Below, one piece after another: positions 26,103 to 32,768 of a DNA stretch of 41,684 bases (its first letter is position 1; each line of letters opens with the position of its first letter). The stretch is from CALARM01 sp964431735 (lineage in GTDB: Bacteria > Vulcanimicrobiota > SpSt-956 > JAKJGF01). The stretch is taken from positions 1-41,684 of the forward strand of contig CAYSLJ010000053.1 of the NCBI GenBank assembly GCA_964431735.1, given 5' to 3'. The translations under genes were made by a program, and so were the position numbers. The notes beneath the pieces were generated by a model. The model was not told the DNA's origin and made no database searches. It was given only the letters and a program-made list of their open reading frames with translations.

Positions 26103-26756
26103 CTAATCTTCTTCTTCGCCCTTTCCTTTACTTATAACCTGAGGCTGTGCTTTTTCAGTCGGGAACAGAAGTTCTTCTCCCTCAGGTCTTGCTGTTTCGT
26201 CTTTTCCTTCAGTATAATGAATGACAAATTCTCCCGGTTCTCCGAGAATTGTAACACCTTCAGGAGCCTTTAATTGTCCCAATGTAACACTTTCTCCCAG
26301 TTTAAGCTGTGTCAGATCGAGATCTATAGACGTCGGAATATTCAGAGGCAGACATTCTACTTCCACTTCCCACATAATATGTTCAACCATACCTTTACCT
26401 CTTCCGTCTTTCGGTTCTGCAGTAACATGTATGGGAACCATAACAACAGTCTTATCTTCAAGTGAAATTCTCTTGAAATCTACATGAAGAAGACCTGATT
26501 TCAGGATTTCTTTCTGAACATCCTGCACCATTACAGTATGTTTTTCTCCGCCGTTACCGGCAAAAGTAAGATTTAAAAGAACGTTGTCTCTTCCTCTTAT
26601 TGCTTTTTCCATATCTCTGCTATTTACCTGAACGGAAACAGATTCTTTACCGAGTCCGTAAATTACACCGGGAACATTGCCCATTTTTCTTATTTTTCTG
26701 CAATATTCTTTACCTGATAATTCTCTTGTTTCAACCTGAAGTTCCAATATTTCCAT
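26103..26756 (-). CDS. rplY: Ribosomal protein bL25, CTC/TL5 type
   Basis: 217 residues, the long form of bL25 (general stress protein CTC), which binds 5S rRNA in the large subunit. The N-terminal L25 domain (1-~92) contains LSGKEYCRKIRKMGNVPGVIYG and LLHVDFKRIS. The C-terminal TL5 beta domain (~93-185) contains VPIHVTAEPK and LTQLKLGESV. An acidic tail of ~30 residues follows. It is preceded by AGGAGGA and lies between glmU and pth in the order common to Firmicutes. Confidence 0.97.
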   Translation of the reverse strand: MEILELQVETRELSGKEYCRKIRKMGNVPGVIYGLGKESVSVQVNSRDMEKAIRGRDNVLLNLTFAGNGGEKHTVMVQDVQKEILKSGLLHVDFKRISLEDKTVVMVPIHVTAEPKDGRGKGMVEHIMWEVEVECLPLNIPTSIDLDLTQLKLGESVTLGQLKAPEGVTILGEPGEFVIHYTEGKDETARPEGEELLFPTEKAQPQVISKGKGEEED

Positions 26757-26812
26757 AAATTTATCCTCCTATATTTTATAAAATTATTTTATCCGCATTA
26801 AAAAATTCTCCA

Positions 26813-27799
26813 CTAAACATTGAGGAGAAAATCAACATTCATTTTTTTGTTATTTATAAGGGCAGCATTTGCTATTACAGTATTATGTTCCACAGAAGAA
26901 TCTTTAATTCTGGCAAAAGGACCTACATTACAATTTTCTCCTATATCTGTATGCCCTTCAAGAGATGTAAAGGGGTAAATAACACTATCTCTTCCTATAC
27001 TCACATAAGCTTCTATATAGGTATTGTCAGGATCTATTACTGTAATTCCATTGAGCATAAATCTTTCAAGATGTCTTTTTCTGAGTATTCTGGAAGAAGA
27101 AGCAAGCTCAACTCTGGTATTTATACCGCCGGTAGATTCAAAGTCATCAGTGCAAAAACCTCTTACAGAGAGTCCATTCTTGAATGCCATTCCTATAACA
27201 TCGGTGAGATACATTTCTCCCTGGACATTATCCCTCTTTAAGAGAGGTAAAAACTCCCTGAGAACAGAAGCACGAAAGCAATAAGTTCCTGTATTTATTT
27301 CTTTTATTTTTCTCTCTTCTTCCGTACCGTCTTTATATTCCACAATAGCGGTGACTCTGTGGCCATTACGGACGATTCTTCCATAATGACCTGGCTCATG
27401 CAGAGTAGTCGTCAGGATAGAAATATCTGCGCAGGAATGCTTATAATCATCAATTAATTGCTGAATCACCGTAGCTGATAACAGAGGGGTATCTCCGGAA
27501 AGAACAAGAACATGACCGGGGAAATCAGCAAAATAATCCCATGCCTGAAGCACTGCATGGCCTGTACCGAGTTGTTCACTCTGGAGAACACATTTACCGC
27601 GATTTTTCACGGTTTTTTCCACCATTTCATGTCCTTCCCCTGTAACAATTACTCTGTTATAAAGAGAAAGTTCATCAGTAACATCAAGTACATATTCCAC
27701 CATAGGTTTTCCGTTAAGCCTGTGTAAAACCTTGGGCAGACTGGACTTCATCCTTGTGCCTTTTCCTGCGGCCAGTATAACAGTCAGAAAATTATCCAT
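26813..27799 (-). CDS. glmU: GlmU uridyltransferase, C-terminally truncated
   Basis: 328 residues against ~455 for the bifunctional enzyme. The N-terminal GlcNAc-1-phosphate uridyltransferase domain is complete: LAAGKGTRMKSSLPKVLHRL, LSGDTPLLS, YGRIVR, EINTGTYCF and GEMYLTDVI. The left-handed beta helix starts (IDPDNTYIEAYVSIG, VIYPFTSLEG, IGENCNVGPFARI) but stops after about four coils at a stop codon, before the acetyltransferase active site. The 56 bases to rplY have no room for the missing part. It could make UDP-GlcNAc only if GlcN-1-P acetylation is done elsewhere. I start at the ATG at 27799, matching the family N-terminus MDN...VILAAG; a GTG at 27826 is a longer in-frame alternative. 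Confidence 0.9.
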   Translation of the reverse strand: MDNFLTVILAAGKGTRMKSSLPKVLHRLNGKPMVEYVLDVTDELSLYNRVIVTGEGHEMVEKTVKNRGKCVLQSEQLGTGHAVLQAWDYFADFPGHVLVLSGDTPLLSATVIQQLIDDYKHSCADISILTTTLHEPGHYGRIVRNGHRVTAIVEYKDGTEEERKIKEINTGTYCFRASVLREFLPLLKRDNVQGEMYLTDVIGMAFKNGLSVRGFCTDDFESTGGINTRVELASSSRILRKRHLERFMLNGITVIDPDNTYIEAYVSIGRDSVIYPFTSLEGHTDIGENCNVGPFARIKDSSVEHNTVIANAALINNKKMNVDFLLNV

Positions 27800-27905
27800 A
27801 GGAATTCCCATTAACCTGGCTCTCACCAGCTATCATGTGAGGTCCAATCAATAAGGGCAGGTCAGTACCTGCAGATTGTTCAATAATGAAGCTGATTAGC
27901 CTGTA

Positions 27906-27928
27906 ATAAAAAGGAGCTTTCTGCTCCC
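27906..27928 (-). terminator. Rho-independent terminator of tRNA-Gln
   Basis: On the minus strand GGAGC-AGAAA-GCTCC (27913-27927) is followed by TTTTTATTA. It lies about 20 bases after the tRNA 3' end and separates it from glmU. Confidence 0.85.
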
Positions 27929-27946
27929 TGTAAACACTTAATTCTA

Positions 27947-28018
27947 CTGAGGCGGCAGGATTCGAACCTGCGGATACTGGATCCAAAATCCAGTGCCTTA
28001 CCGCTTGGCGACGCCTCA
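27947..28018 (-). tRNA. tRNA-Gln (anticodon TTG)
   Basis: A complete cloverleaf of 72 nt. The acceptor TGAGGCG pairs with CGCCTCA and the discriminator is G. The D-arm region is GCCAAGCGGTAAGGC. The anticodon stem CTGGA/TCCAG encloses the loop TTTTGGA, anticodon TTG (reads CAA and probably CAG). The T arm is GCAGG-TTCGAAT-CCTGC. CCA is not encoded. It has its own promoter and terminator. Confidence 0.97.
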
Positions 28019-28041
28019 ACTAAAAAGTACAGTGAAGATAT

Positions 28042-28070
28042 ATTATAAAGAAAAAAACCTGTTATGTCAA
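28042..28070 (-). promoter_or_regulatory. Consensus promoter for tRNA-Gln
   Basis: On the minus strand TTGACA (28065-28070) and TATAAT (28042-28047) are exactly 17 bases apart, a perfect match to the housekeeping sigma consensus. The tRNA 5' end is 24 bases downstream. Confidence 0.9.
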
Positions 28071-28083
28071 GTAATTTAAAGAC

Positions 28084-28112
28084 TTGACTTTATATAAATA
28101 AAAGGTGATAAT
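28084..28112 (+). promoter_or_regulatory. Probable promoter for the cysteine protease gene
   Basis: TTGACT (28084-28089) and GATAAT (28107-28112) are 17 bases apart. It points away from the tRNA promoter; the two upstream boxes are 13 bases apart and form a GTCAAG...CTTGAC inverted pair. The protease start is about 170 bases downstream, past family A repeats. Confidence 0.5.
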
Positions 28113-28115
28113 TAT

Positions 28116-28262
28116 AATCGTAACAGGTAATACGTGACAGGTGATGGGAGAATATTACAACCTTTAGCCGCCTGAATCATGTGTTATACCTTACTGATGA
28201 CCATGAATAGTTTCAGCCATAACCGGTAATGAAAAGTATTCCTCGCGTAATGCGTCACGATT
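28116..28262. repeat. Diverged family A repeats facing each other
   Basis: AATCGTAACAGGTAATACGTGACAG...GATGGGAGAA (28116-28152) is a worn heptamer block in forward orientation. CCTCGCGTAATGCGTCACGATT (28241-28262) is a short block in reverse. About 90 unremarkable bases lie between them, and the pair occupies the leader of the protease gene. Confidence 0.65.
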
Positions 28263-28282
28263 AAAACAGAGGTGAGAAAATT

Positions 28283-28933
28283 ATGAAAAATAAATTCAGA
28301 TCCGTTATATTACTATTACTTTTCTCTTTCATATTACTTCTTCCTGTAAAAACGGAAGGCCAGTATTATCCTCAAACATACGATAACTATAACAATTATA
28401 ATGAGCAGACCTATACGATTAAACTTGACAATTTTGAATTCCACACGGCAGAACAGAAAGAAACTCAATGGTGCTGGGCAACATGCATTGCAATGGCTCT
28501 TAATTATTATGATATTCCCTGCACTCAGGAGGAAGTAGTAATGAGAACTTATGGCACCCTTGTAAATTATCCTGCAAGGGATCTATTTCAGATAGCATCA
28601 TATATGAACGGCTGGGGTGTAACACAGCACGGGAAAAAAGTCTATGTTACGGCAGAAGCCTATCCGGAATACGTATTCATACCTTTCCAAAATATTATAC
28701 AGGAACTTGATAACGGAAAACCTTTTATTATAGGCGTAAAAAATGAGGACGGCTCAGGTCATGTAGTGGTATGCTACGGAGTTGACTGGTGTAATACGTA
28801 CCAGGGACCCTGGGTTACCTGTTTCCATGTTTTTGATCCATGGCCTGGAAACGGCAAAAGTGAATGGGATACAGAAGAATTAAGGATAAGGTGGATGGGG
28901 GCCATAAGTATAGATGTACAATCAGGCAGGTGA
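28283..28933 (+). CDS. Secreted papain-like cysteine protease (C39/C70-like)
   Basis: 216 residues. A signal peptide (VILLLLFSFILLLPVKTEG) precedes a Tyr/Asn-rich spacer. The active-site Cys is in QWCWATCIAMALNYY (C64 next to Trp, as in papain-like enzymes). The His is in GSGHVVVCYGVDW (~156) and the third residue is probably Asp in FHVFDPWPG (~178). The QWCWA pattern is shared with staphopain-like and C39-like peptidases. It presumably acts outside the cell; the target is unknown and no bacteriocin transporter is nearby. The ATG follows GAGGTGAG. Confidence 0.82.
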   Translation: MKNKFRSVILLLLFSFILLLPVKTEGQYYPQTYDNYNNYNEQTYTIKLDNFEFHTAEQKETQWCWATCIAMALNYYDIPCTQEEVVMRTYGTLVNYPARDLFQIASYMNGWGVTQHGKKVYVTAEAYPEYVFIPFQNIIQELDNGKPFIIGVKNEDGSGHVVVCYGVDWCNTYQGPWVTCFHVFDPWPGNGKSEWDTEELRIRWMGAISIDVQSGR

Positions 28934-28969
28934 TTTGTCAGTATTCAGCGGCCAGCCCGGGTAGTTATA

Positions 28970-28985
28970 TCGTGACGGGAGGATA
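28970..28985 (+). repeat. Single-unit family A remnant
   Basis: ATCGTGACGGGAGGATAATAACC has the usual left flank, one heptamer and the GGGAGGA tail. It lies between the convergent protease and lipoprotein genes. Confidence 0.6.
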
Positions 28986-29024
28986 ATAACCGTTCTAATA
29001 ATTTAACCTCCCGATTCTAATAAA

Positions 29025-29507
29025 TCACTGACTCTGAAACTGATCTACCTGTTTTTTAGCATCAACAGCCTTATTTATATAGTTCCCCGGATTCAACTGG
29101 TTTGCGCCGTCACCGGTAGAGACTCCTTTTTTTACAGGAAGAGGGGGCATATTTGCAGTATTTATACTGAGAGTATTGTATTCGGCCATAAATGTGCCGG
29201 TAGCACCGAGTGCTTTTGACACATCCAGAGCTGCTATGTAAATAACACCGTCTTTTGTCAGGTAATATTTTTCAATTTTCTTATCTATTTCGTCATAACC
29301 TGAACGTATCTTTCCTACTTCAACAGAAGGAGTTAAGTGGAGTTTTTTCAGAAAAGGTTCTGCCTCTAAATAAACTATCCTGTCGACAGACATGATCTTA
29401 CCTTCGAATTTTGCTCTGTCTACTGTTACTTCAGGCAGAGAATTATTTTTACATGATATAAAAAAACATGTAATGATTAATATAAGAGTAAATAATATTT
29501 TTTTCAC
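29025..29507 (-). CDS. Lipoprotein with a stalk-like domain
   Basis: 160 residues. The N-terminus KKILFTLILIITCFFISCKNN is a lipoprotein signal with Cys after FIS. The mature part resembles a copper-amine-oxidase-type stalk unit: a YLEAEPFLKKLHL segment, later GVIYIAALDVSKALGATG and an NTLSINT strand. This is the same kind of module as in the gene at 13499. The start is GTG at 29507, three bases after GGAGGGGAG. A longer reading from 29594 consists of repeat sequence. No enzymatic function is suggested. Confidence 0.7.
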   Translation of the reverse strand: MKKILFTLILIITCFFISCKNNSLPEVTVDRAKFEGKIMSVDRIVYLEAEPFLKKLHLTPSVEVGKIRSGYDEIDKKIEKYYLTKDGVIYIAALDVSKALGATGTFMAEYNTLSINTANMPPLPVKKGVSTGDGANQLNPGNYINKAVDAKKQVDQFQSQ

Positions 29508-29527
29508 AATCTCCCCTCCTTTATACT

Positions 29528-29556
29528 CTCGTGACGCGTAACACGTGACGGGAGCG
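29528..29556 (+). repeat. Family A heptamers in a gene leader
   Basis: CGTGACG, CGTAACA and CGTGACG followed by GGAGCGA, about eight bases upstream of the lipoprotein gene's ribosome site. Confidence 0.75.
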
Positions 29557-29606
29557 AACACATTATGGATACGTATTTTTGAACACCTTTCCAAATGGAG
29601 CGGTAA

Positions 29607-29705
29607 TAAGGGACTGTAAGAAAATAACTCTGGAAAATTATGTTTTTTGTCCTCGCGTTACGCGTCACGATTTTAAATATGATACGGTTATTTTTTTACA
29701 CACTC
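29607..29705 (-). repeat. Family A element, reverse, with fewer heptamers
   Basis: AAGGGACTGTAAGAAAATAAC at the left, two heptamers, ATTTTAAATATGATACGG and TTATTTTTTTACACACTC at the right. It is ~99 bp because it has two units where other copies have four. A 16-base inverted match to the left end of element M (TTACCGCTCCATTTGG on the minus strand) abuts it at 29591-29606. Confidence 0.85.
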
Positions 29706-29940
29706 TAAGGACCGCTCCAAATAAGTTAGTACCCATATTAAAACCTGTCCCTGTCCGGACTCTTCCGGAAAATATATGATCCTGTTGCGTGACAAACTGT
29801 TTTTTTAGACGTTTAATATTTTGCATCTATATAATTTATAACTCTCTTTTAATACGGCATATCTTTTCCTCCAGAGCCCGGCCAGGGACAGGAGTGAGTG
29901 CCATATTTTTTTGGTACCAATTTACCTGTTGCGGTACTAA
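29706..29940. repeat. Hairpin repeat element M, copy 2
   Basis: 235 bp, highly similar to 11666-11897 throughout. The right end GCGGTACTAA is the perfect complement of the TTAGTACCGC left end in copy 1. The left arm of the internal hairpin (from 29744) has picked up a few mismatches. It is sandwiched between two reverse family A elements. Confidence 0.85.
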
Positions 29941-30039
29941 GGACCGTAAGAAAATAACTCTGGAAAATTATGGTTTTTGTCCTCGCGTAACGCGTCACGA
30001 TTTTAAATATGATAAGGTTATTTTTTTTACAACTCCTAA
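29938..30039 (-). repeat. Family A element, reverse
   Basis: AAGGACCGTAAGAAAATAAC, two heptamers, and GGTTATTTTTTTTACAACTCC. It ends about 8 bases before the stop codon of the lipoprotein gene at 30047. Together with its neighbours it fills 29528-30046, a 539-base stretch with no gene. Confidence 0.85.
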
Positions 30040-30046
30040 TTATATT

Positions 30047-30949
30047 TTACAACTTTATGTCTTTCAGTTCAATTGTAAATTTCGCTTTTTTAACAGGATT
30101 CAAATTCCCATCTATTTTCAAATCAAGCTTCTTTGTGCCGGTCCCAAGTATGCCGTTAAAATTTATAAATCCCGGCACCATTTTCCCACCCGGTATTGTT
30201 ACTCCTTTATAAAGATTACCGTCCAGAGCAAAAGGCAGATCCACTGTAGAAAAAACCTGTTTGCCGTCACAGGTAAGAGTGGTAAGTTTATTATAAGGTA
30301 ATATACATATATCTTCTTTTCCTTTATTTTTAAAAGATACATTTACGGTAACATAATCAGGATATAAGTCTATAGCATGAACCTTTACCTGTAAATCATA
30401 TTTTTCCGCTTCTTTATTTACATCCACACATCTATAAGGGCCAAATTTCACATTAACCTTCCATTTACCTTTTTCCCTGGTAAGACCATCTTTTTTTGTT
30501 TCAGTATTTTCCACGGGAGTATCGGAAAACACACCTGTAACAGTGTAGGTTATAACACTTTCAGCTATTGCTTTGTCGGCATTTCCGTCTTCACTTCCAT
30601 ATACCTTTAATAATTTATAATCTTTTATTAACAGTCCCGGAACTATAAAAGTACTTTTGAAATTTTCAATTGTCCCGTAGTATTTTTGTCCTGCCTCTGT
30701 CATAAGACTTAAAGCATGTTCATAATCTTCAGATTTTATTGACCCGTAATAAGAGTCTATTAAGGAGGTTATTTCTTTTTGATCTTCATCCTTTACAGGC
30801 TTCTTTTCATCAGTTACAGCATCAGGCGTTTCCACACTGACTGTTTTTTCCGGAATCGGAGTGGGTGCAGTGTCTCCTCCATTCTTACATCCCTGAAAAA
30901 CTGTGATTATCATAAATACAATAATAGAAAATAATAATTTTTTACTCAA
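30047..30949 (-). CDS. Lipoprotein with NTF2-like and C-terminal beta domains
   Basis: About 300 residues. The signal ends in the lipobox VFQGC. A Thr/Pro/Lys-rich spacer follows, then an alpha+beta domain (~60-165) with ITSLIDSYYGSIKSEDYEHALSL typical of NTF2-like/DUF4878 units, closing with KGKWKVN. The last ~115 residues form a beta domain with VTVNVSFKNKGKEDICI and GKMVPGFINF, reminiscent of DUF4352-like surface domains. The start is uncertain. A TTG at 30949 sits nine bases after AGAGG, whereas the ATG at 30958 directly touches that box. It is downstream of parB with a 26-36 nt gap. Confidence 0.72.
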   Translation of the reverse strand: MSKKLLFSIIVFMIITVFQGCKNGGDTAPTPIPEKTVSVETPDAVTDEKKPVKDEDQKEITSLIDSYYGSIKSEDYEHALSLMTEAGQKYYGTIENFKSTFIVPGLLIKDYKLLKVYGSEDGNADKAIAESVITYTVTGVFSDTPVENTETKKDGLTREKGKWKVNVKFGPYRCVDVNKEAEKYDLQVKVHAIDLYPDYVTVNVSFKNKGKEDICILPYNKLTTLTCDGKQVFSTVDLPFALDGNLYKGVTIPGGKMVPGFINFNGILGTGTKKLDLKIDGNLNPVKKAKFTIELKDIKL

Positions 30950-30983
30950 TATAATCATCCTCTCAATATATAGAACCGAAATT

Positions 30984-31868
30984 TCAAAGTATATCTTCTA
31001 TAGTCTCATCTGACGCAAGGTTTGCCATCATATCCAGTAATCTATTCAGATCATCCAGAGAATAATAGGATATTTCTATTTTACCTTTATTTGCTTTTTC
31101 TCTGTGCTTTATTTCCACTCTGGTTCCGAATAATTTCTGCAAATTTTCCTGTATATCCATAACCTCTACGGTTTTACAGACCCTGGTTATTTTTTTCTTT
31201 TTCTCTCTATCTTTATTCCCTGCAAGTTCTTCAGCCTGCCTTACGGAAAGCCCTTCTCTTATAATCTTATCACAGAACAGTATCTGAGCATCTTCTCTTT
31301 CTAACATAAGAATAGCTCTTGCATGTCCTGACGAGATCAGGCCTTTTCTCAAATTTTCCTTTACCTCTGAAGGTAAATTCAGCAATCTGAGTATATTTGC
31401 CACAGTAGAACGATTTTTCCCTACTTTTACGGCAAGCTGTTCCTGAGTCAATCCAAATTCTTCAGCAAGCTGTCCGAAAGCTTCTGCTTCTTCCAGAGGG
31501 TTTAAGTTTTCTCTCTGAATATTTTCTACAATAGCCATTTCCAGAAGGCGCACTTCTTCTTTTTTCTTTATTAAAGCAGGAATTTTAGATAACCCTGCCT
31601 TCTGTGCTGCTCTCCATCTTCTCTCTCCTACAACAAGATTATAAAGATCCCCTTCTTTTACCATCACTACGGGCTGTATCAGACCATGTTCTTTTATAGA
31701 ATTTGCAAGGTTTTGCAGTTCTTCTTCATCAAAATCTTTTCTCGGCTGGTAGGGATTGGGGGTTATTTCATCTATGTTAATCAGGGCTATCCCTTCTTCT
31801 TCCGAAGATGTTATATCAACCTGTGAAAATATAGCTCCAAGCCCTTTACCAAGTCCTTTTTTACTCAA
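30984..31868 (-). CDS. parB: Chromosome-partitioning protein ParB/Spo0J
   Basis: 294 residues. The N-terminal tail KKGLGKGLGAIF is the ParA-stimulating segment typical of the family. The CTP-binding nuclease-like fold has NPYQPRKDF, GLIQPVVM and GERRWRAAQ, followed by ENIQRENLNPLEEA. The parS-binding helix-turn-helix is LTQEQLAVKVGKNRSTVANILRLL, and a C-terminal dimer domain ends the chain. The TTG start overlaps the parA stop by 8 nt. No parS-like palindrome is seen in the window. Confidence 0.97.
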   Translation of the reverse strand: MSKKGLGKGLGAIFSQVDITSSEEEGIALINIDEITPNPYQPRKDFDEEELQNLANSIKEHGLIQPVVMVKEGDLYNLVVGERRWRAAQKAGLSKIPALIKKKEEVRLLEMAIVENIQRENLNPLEEAEAFGQLAEEFGLTQEQLAVKVGKNRSTVANILRLLNLPSEVKENLRKGLISSGHARAILMLEREDAQILFCDKIIREGLSVRQAEELAGNKDREKKKKITRVCKTVEVMDIQENLQKLFGTRVEIKHREKANKGKIEISYYSLDDLNRLLDMMANLASDETIEDIL

Positions 31869-32622
31869 GATTGAGCACCTCCAGAGCCAGTTTCATATAT
31901 GCTTCAGCTCCTTTGGATGTAGGGGCATAAATACTTATTGGCTGACCATGACTAGGAGCCTCGCTGAGACGGACATTTCTCGGTATAATACTTTCAAATA
32001 CCTTTTTACCGAAATATTTCTTTACTTCTTCTGCCACCTGATGAGAGAGGTTTGTCCTGGGATCAAACATGGTAAGGATTACTCCCCCTATTTCCAGGTT
32101 CTGGTTAACATGTCTTTTTACCATTTTAATAATATCTTCTAACTGTCTTACGCCTTCAAGTGCATAAAATTCGCACTGTATAGGTATGAGAACGAAATCG
32201 GAAGCAGTAAGACTGTTCATTGTAAGTATTCCCAGTGACGGAGGACAATCAAGAAGTATATAATCATAACCATTGTTGAAACTTTTCAAACTCTTTAAAA
32301 GTATTGTTTCCCTTGCAAGTCTTGAAACAAGTTCTACCTCTGCACCTGCAAGTCTTATAGTAGAAGGTACCATACAGAGGTTTTCAACTTCTGTCTTTTT
32401 TATGACATCTCCGACAGGCATCTGATTTACAAGTACATCATAAATACAATTTTTAATTTTATGTTTTTCAATACCAAGACCGCTTGTAGCATTACCCTGC
32501 GGGTCAATATCAACCAGAAGAACCTTCTTCCCTTTCATGGCAAGACAGGCGCTCAAATTAACGGCAGTAGTACTTTTTCCGACTCCGCCTTTTTGATTTG
32601 CAATAGCTATAATTTTTCCCAT
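31861..32622 (-). CDS. parA: Chromosome-partitioning ATPase ParA/Soj
   Basis: 253 residues, the usual length for chromosomal Soj-type ParA without an N-terminal DNA-binding domain. The deviant Walker A is KGGVGKSTTAVNL, Walker A' VDIDPQGNATSGLG and Walker B LLDCPPSLG. It binds DNA as an ATP dimer and is stimulated by ParB to segregate origins. The ATG follows AGGGTG. The coupled parA-parB order and chromosomal-type sequences argue for a chromosomal and not a plasmid system. Confidence 0.97.
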   Translation of the reverse strand: MGKIIAIANQKGGVGKSTTAVNLSACLAMKGKKVLLVDIDPQGNATSGLGIEKHKIKNCIYDVLVNQMPVGDVIKKTEVENLCMVPSTIRLAGAEVELVSRLARETILLKSLKSFNNGYDYILLDCPPSLGILTMNSLTASDFVLIPIQCEFYALEGVRQLEDIIKMVKRHVNQNLEIGGVILTMFDPRTNLSHQVAEEVKKYFGKKVFESIIPRNVRLSEAPSHGQPISIYAPTSKGAEAYMKLALEVLNLE

Positions 32623-32768
32623 AAATATTTCACCCTGTTCTTTTAATTTTGACTCTTTATTTAAAGATTATTTAAATATATATTATGAACTATAAAAATT
32701 TTTCTAAAAAATTCACTTTATTCATATGTTCAAAATAGTATATAGCATTTTACAATAGCAGTCAATCA

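Noticed and set aside
27800..27826. GTG start for glmU at 27826
   Set aside because: The ATG at 27799 gives the family's usual N-terminus directly before VILAAGKGTRM; the extension has no conserved residues.
29579..30301. Two plus-strand open frames through the lipoprotein gap
   Set aside because: They run through family A elements, element M and the antisense of the lipoprotein at 30047. No ribosome sites and no protein-like composition.
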